From Elusimicrobiales bacterium (lineage in GTDB: Bacteria; Elusimicrobiota; Elusimicrobia; Elusimicrobiales; Elusimicrobiaceae), in the NCBI GenBank assembly GCA_030540535.1, contig JAUNWB010000059.1, positions 1 through 7,501 of the forward strand: a stretch of 7,501 bases of DNA, in the 5' to 3' direction. The notes under the pieces were generated by a model. It saw nothing but the letters and a program-made list of their open reading frames with translations. It did not search any database and was not told the DNA's origin. This document shows positions 5,502-7,501 of this stretch, piece after piece (positions within the stretch are counted from its first letter, which is position 1; every line of letters begins with the position of its first letter). The translations under genes were made by a program, and so were the position numbers.

Positions 5502-5536
5502 GTGCGTAAACCGACGGTTATGAACAATCTGTTTTT

Positions 5537-6439
5537 TTATAACATCTTATTTTTTAGGCGGCCGGCAATATTATCCAACTCGTCCAGCGAATGATAATGA
5601 ATCACCAACGTGCCTTTTTTCATATTCTTGCCGTATTTTACTTCCACTTTGGTGCCTAAAGCAGTTTGCAAATCGTTTTCAAACGAAACAACTTCCGCCG
5701 GACGATCGCCTTTTTCCGCCTTTTTAACGGGGAACATAAGCGCGCGTGCCGCATCTTCGGCCTGGCGGACGGACATTTTGCTGCCGTACATCTTTTTAAA
5801 CAGCATGTCGCGCTTGGCGGCATCCGTTACCATTAACAGCGCGCGGCCGTGACCTTCGCTGATGAGGCCGTCCTGCAGAGCCTGTTGGATTTCCGGCTCC
5901 AAATCCAGCAAGCGAAGCGCGTTGGAAATGGCCGCTTTCGATTTGCCGCAATAAGAAGCCAGGTCCGTCTGCGTAATATAGAATTTGCTCATCAAATTGC
6001 GGTAACCGAGGGCCGTTTCGATGGGGTTTAAATCTTCGCGCTGGATGTTTTCAATTAACGCGAGCGCGCACATTTCTTTATCGCCCAAATGTTTATGAAC
6101 GATGGCATCAATTTCCGTCAGTCCCGCCAGCTGCGTGGCGCGGAAGCGGCGTTCCCCCACTACAATTTCGTATTTATCAAGTCCGGCATCGTACACCACC
6201 ACAATCGGCTGGGTAAGGCCGTGTTCTTTAATAGACTCTGCGAGTTCCTGCAGTTTTGCTTCGTCAAACACGCGGCGCGGCTGAAAACGGTTAGGAACAA
6301 TTTTATCCACCGCAATACGCGTTACGCTGGCGTCGGTAGGCTCCACCGCCTGCGCGGCCTCTGCCGTGGTCATCTGTACCACTTCCTGGGTTTGTTTAAT
6401 AAGAGCGTCTAAGCCCTTTCCTAAAGCCTGTCTGGACAT
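5537..6439 (-). CDS. parB: Chromosome-partitioning protein ParB (Spo0J), CTP-dependent parS-binding clamp
   Basis: From the ATG at 6439 the protein has 300 residues, normal for chromosomal ParB. It opens with MSRQALGKGLDALI, the usual ParB N-terminus, which in the family carries the ParA-stimulating segment. The CTPase domain shows IVPNRFQPRR (47-56), GLTQPIVV (74-81), GERRFRA (95-101) and ENIQREDLNPIE (130-141). The helix-turn-helix is at about 156-176 (TQTDLASYCGKSKAAISNALR), followed by LLDL. The C-terminal dimerisation region is about 250-300. It should load on parS and spread as a sliding clamp to form the partition complex. The frame could open at a TTG (6451-6449), but that codon lies inside parA and contains the ribosome site, so I reject it. 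GGAGG at 6449-6445 is 5 nt from the ATG. The stop of parA is 1 nt upstream, giving tight translational coupling. Confidence 0.95.
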   Translation of the reverse strand: MSRQALGKGLDALIKQTQEVVQMTTAEAAQAVEPTDASVTRIAVDKIVPNRFQPRRVFDEAKLQELAESIKEHGLTQPIVVVYDAGLDKYEIVVGERRFRATQLAGLTEIDAIVHKHLGDKEMCALALIENIQREDLNPIETALGYRNLMSKFYITQTDLASYCGKSKAAISNALRLLDLEPEIQQALQDGLISEGHGRALLMVTDAAKRDMLFKKMYGSKMSVRQAEDAARALMFPVKKAEKGDRPAEVVSFENDLQTALGTKVEVKYGKNMKKGTLVIHYHSLDELDNIAGRLKNKML

Positions 6440-6440
6440 C

Positions 6441-7274
6441 TCAGCCTCCAAAATCGTAATTTACGGGCATTTCGCCCGTCATTTTAAAATCTTTATACAT
6501 TTCCGCATTGGCGCCTCTGCGGGTTAAAAATTCTACGGCCAGCTGAATATATGCGTTGGCGCCGCGGCAGGCGGGGTCGTAATCAAAAATAGCCTGGCCA
6601 AAGCTGGGGGCTTCCGCCAAACGGATGTTGCGCGGAATCGGAGTTTTATACACTTGTTCCCCAAAATAGCGGCTGACCTCCGCAAATACCTGTTTGGAAA
6701 GGTTCATACGGGCATCGTACATGGTAAGCACGCCGCCGTCCATTTTAAGTTTAGGGTGCAGGAACTGTTTAATTTTAGCGACCGTACTCATAAAATGGGC
6801 CAATCCTTCCATGGCGTAGTATTCACACTGAACGGGAGTAATCACGCTGTCGGCCGCCATCATGGCGTTAAGCGTTAAAAGACCTAACGAGGGAGGACAG
6901 TCAATAATAATATAGTCGTACATATCGCGCAGCGGGGTCAGTGCGTCTTTAAGCATGTTTTCGCGTCCACGGACGTTGACCAGTTCCACTTCTGCCCCGG
7001 CCAGGTTTTTGCATGCGGGCAGAACGTCCAGCATTTCGCAGGAAGTTTGGCGGACCACCTGATCAAACGGAGCGGTTTTGGTAAGCAAATGGTAGACGGA
7101 TTTTTCTCCGTCCGCCACATTGACGCCTAAACCGGAACCGGCATTACCCTGCGGGTCAAAATCCACCAGGAGGACATCCTGGTCCAAACATGCAAGCGCA
7201 TAAGACAAATTAATAGAAGTGGTGGTCTTGCCCACTCCGCCTTTTTGGTTGGCGACAACGACTATTTCTCCCAT
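6441..7274 (-). CDS. parA: Chromosome-partitioning ATPase ParA (Soj)
   Basis: This 277-residue protein is a deviant Walker-type ATPase that binds nucleoid DNA as an ATP dimer and works with ParB-parS to segregate replicated origins. The P-loop is KGGVGKTT (11-18) with signature Lys11 and Lys16. The A' motif is VDFDPQGNAGSGLG (37-50). Walker B is IIIDCPPSLG (122-131). VITPVQCEYYAMEGL and TPIPRNIRLAEAPSFGQAIFDYDP are typical Soj stretches. There is no N-terminal helix-turn-helix, so it is the short chromosomal type, not the type Ia plasmid form. It has a slightly longer C-terminal tail than many Soj proteins. GGAGG (7283-7279) stands 4 nt before the ATG. The last codons (GGA GGC) double as the ribosome site of parB. 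Confidence 0.96.
   Translation of the reverse strand: MGEIVVVANQKGGVGKTTTSINLSYALACLDQDVLLVDFDPQGNAGSGLGVNVADGEKSVYHLLTKTAPFDQVVRQTSCEMLDVLPACKNLAGAEVELVNVRGRENMLKDALTPLRDMYDYIIIDCPPSLGLLTLNAMMAADSVITPVQCEYYAMEGLAHFMSTVAKIKQFLHPKLKMDGGVLTMYDARMNLSKQVFAEVSRYFGEQVYKTPIPRNIRLAEAPSFGQAIFDYDPACRGANAYIQLAVEFLTRRGANAEMYKDFKMTGEMPVNYDFGG
6445..6449 (-). promoter_or_regulatory. Ribosome-binding site of parB inside parA
   Basis: The minus strand reads GGAGG here, within the final Gly-Gly codons of parA, 5 nt before the parB ATG at 6439. It decides the parB start against the upstream in-frame TTG at 6451, which overlaps it. Confidence 0.85.
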
Positions 7275-7289
7275 AAGGCCTCCAAATAG

Positions 7290-7303
7290 AATATACGTAT
7301 ATT
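7290..7303. promoter_or_regulatory. Perfect 14-bp palindrome in the parAB promoter region
   Basis: AATATACGTATATT is fully self-complementary and overlaps the predicted -10 and start site of parAB. It could be an operator for a dimeric regulator; AT-rich palindromes of this size can also occur by chance. It bears no resemblance to parS. Confidence 0.35.
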
Positions 7304-7329
7304 AAACATTAATTGTATATAAAAAGCAA
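7301..7329 (-). promoter_or_regulatory. Candidate parAB promoter
   Basis: On the minus strand TTGCTT (7329-7324) and TTTAAT (7306-7301) are spaced by 17 nt, predicting a start near 7294 and a leader of about 20 nt with the parA ribosome site. The -35 box overlaps the foot of the lepB terminator stem. TATATT at 7295-7290 is an alternative -10. Confidence 0.4.
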
Positions 7330-7360
7330 GCGGTCCGTTTATAAATAAACGGACCGCTTG
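7327..7360 (-). terminator. Intrinsic terminator of lepB
   Basis: CAAGCGGTCCGTTTAT (7327-7342) and ATAAACGGACCGCTTG (7345-7360) are perfect 16-bp complements with a 2-nt centre, so the real loop is larger. Read on the minus strand, the stem is followed by CTTTTTATAT, giving the T-run. It lies 24 nt beyond the lepB stop. Confidence 0.9.
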
Positions 7361-7369
7361 GGATTGTTT

Positions 7370-7385
7370 GTTTTCACGTGAAAAC
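7370..7385. other. parS: parS centromere site
   Basis: GTTTTCACGTGAAAAC is a perfect 16-bp palindrome. Its central 12 bases, TTTCACGTGAAA, are identical to the well-known chromosomal parS consensus TGTTTCACGTGAAACA; only the outer two bases on each side differ. It lies about 95 bp upstream of parA, as expected for a ParB loading site near its own genes. The last base (7385) is the final base of the lepB stop codon, so the site fits exactly between the lepB reading frame and its terminator. Confidence 0.9.
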
Positions 7386-7501
7386 TATTTAATTATGCGC
7401 ATGCGGCTAAACGGCCAGTGAATAAACCAGGCTTTTCCTTTAATGTTTTCCCGCGGGATAGGGCCCCAAAAACGGGAATCACAGGAGTTATCCCGGTTAT
7501 C
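7385..7501 (-). CDS. lepB: Signal peptidase I, C-terminal fragment (runs off right edge)
   Basis: The last 38 residues and stop are present, in frame to the window edge. The fragment begins [20 protein letters not shown], which is the conserved box E region of type I signal peptidases (GDNR-NS-DSR-WGPVP). It ends with the [11 protein letters not shown] tail typical of Gram-negative LepB. The catalytic Ser and Lys are upstream, outside the window. The enzyme is membrane-bound and cuts signal peptides from exported proteins such as the outer-membrane protein here. Its stop codon touches the parS site, and its terminator separates it from parAB. Confidence 0.93.
   Translation of the reverse strand, partial: DNRDNSCDSRFWGPIPRENIKGKAWFIHWPFSRMRIIK

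Larger units (their letters stand above)
4946..5536. other. Long non-coding interval between parB and the zinc-ribbon gene
   Basis: These 591 bases hold no convincing gene. The left 70 bases are AT-rich and should contain the minus-strand promoter of the zinc-ribbon gene, though I see no clear pair of boxes. The bases from about 5016 to 5480 are filled by nested inverted repeats described in separate entries. A hairpin at 5472-5501 faces the end of parB. One open frame (5283-5480) starts inside a palindrome arm and looks spurious. Confidence 0.8.

Noticed and set aside
5016..5536. CRISPR array or tRNA gene in the long intergenic interval
   Set aside because: The repeats are inverted rather than regularly spaced direct repeats, and no cloverleaf or T-loop sequence is visible on either strand.
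6440..6451. Extending parB upstream to an in-frame TTG at 6451
   Set aside because: The codon overlaps the GGAGG that serves the ATG at 6439, lies inside parA, and adds residues (EAE) before the usual MSRQALGKGLDALI start.

Overview
The window looks like a chromosomal segment from a Gram-negative (diderm) bacterium. The evidence is a Kdo-8-phosphate phosphatase for lipopolysaccharide core synthesis, an outer-membrane beta-barrel protein ending in phenylalanine, and a lipoprotein. Codon use and protein style would suit a gut-associated Elusimicrobiota-like lineage, but that placement is a guess from general familiarity and no marker here proves it.

Layout. At the left edge (1-124, minus) is the N-terminus of a lipoprotein, divergent from kdsC (178-774, plus). 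An outer-membrane protein (818-1438) follows kdsC closely and ends in a strong terminator. A second plus-strand run starts at 1543: a DUF1646-type cation transporter, an MgtC/SapB-family membrane protein 7 nt behind it, and a DegT/DnrJ/EryC1/StrS sugar aminotransferase 20 nt further on, closed by a terminator at 4410-4441. These three probably form one operon.

From 4442 to 4647 there is no convincing protein gene. Instead there is a promoter-like sequence, about 100 nt rich in inverted repeats, and an intrinsic terminator, which together suggest an unidentified small structured RNA. A small zinc-ribbon protein lies on the minus strand (4682-4945). Upstream of it, 4946-5536 is non-coding and dominated by a nested set of inverted repeats (about 5016-5480), probably a dispersed palindromic element or several of them.

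The right end (minus strand) is a chromosome-segregation locus. ParA (6441-7274) and ParB (start reassigned to 6439) are translationally adjacent. A near-consensus 16-bp palindromic parS site lies at 7370-7385, just after the stop codon of the preceding gene, signal peptidase I (lepB, C-terminal 38 residues only). lepB has its own terminator at 7327-7360, and a likely parAB promoter begins at the edge of that terminator.

The most unusual observations are the composite palindromic region, the orphan RNA whose terminator arm has an alternative pairing partner, the parS site touching the lepB stop codon, and three genes whose -10-like hexamers sit only 6-8 nt before the start codon, suggesting leaderless mRNAs. 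No clear new defence system or mobile system is visible.
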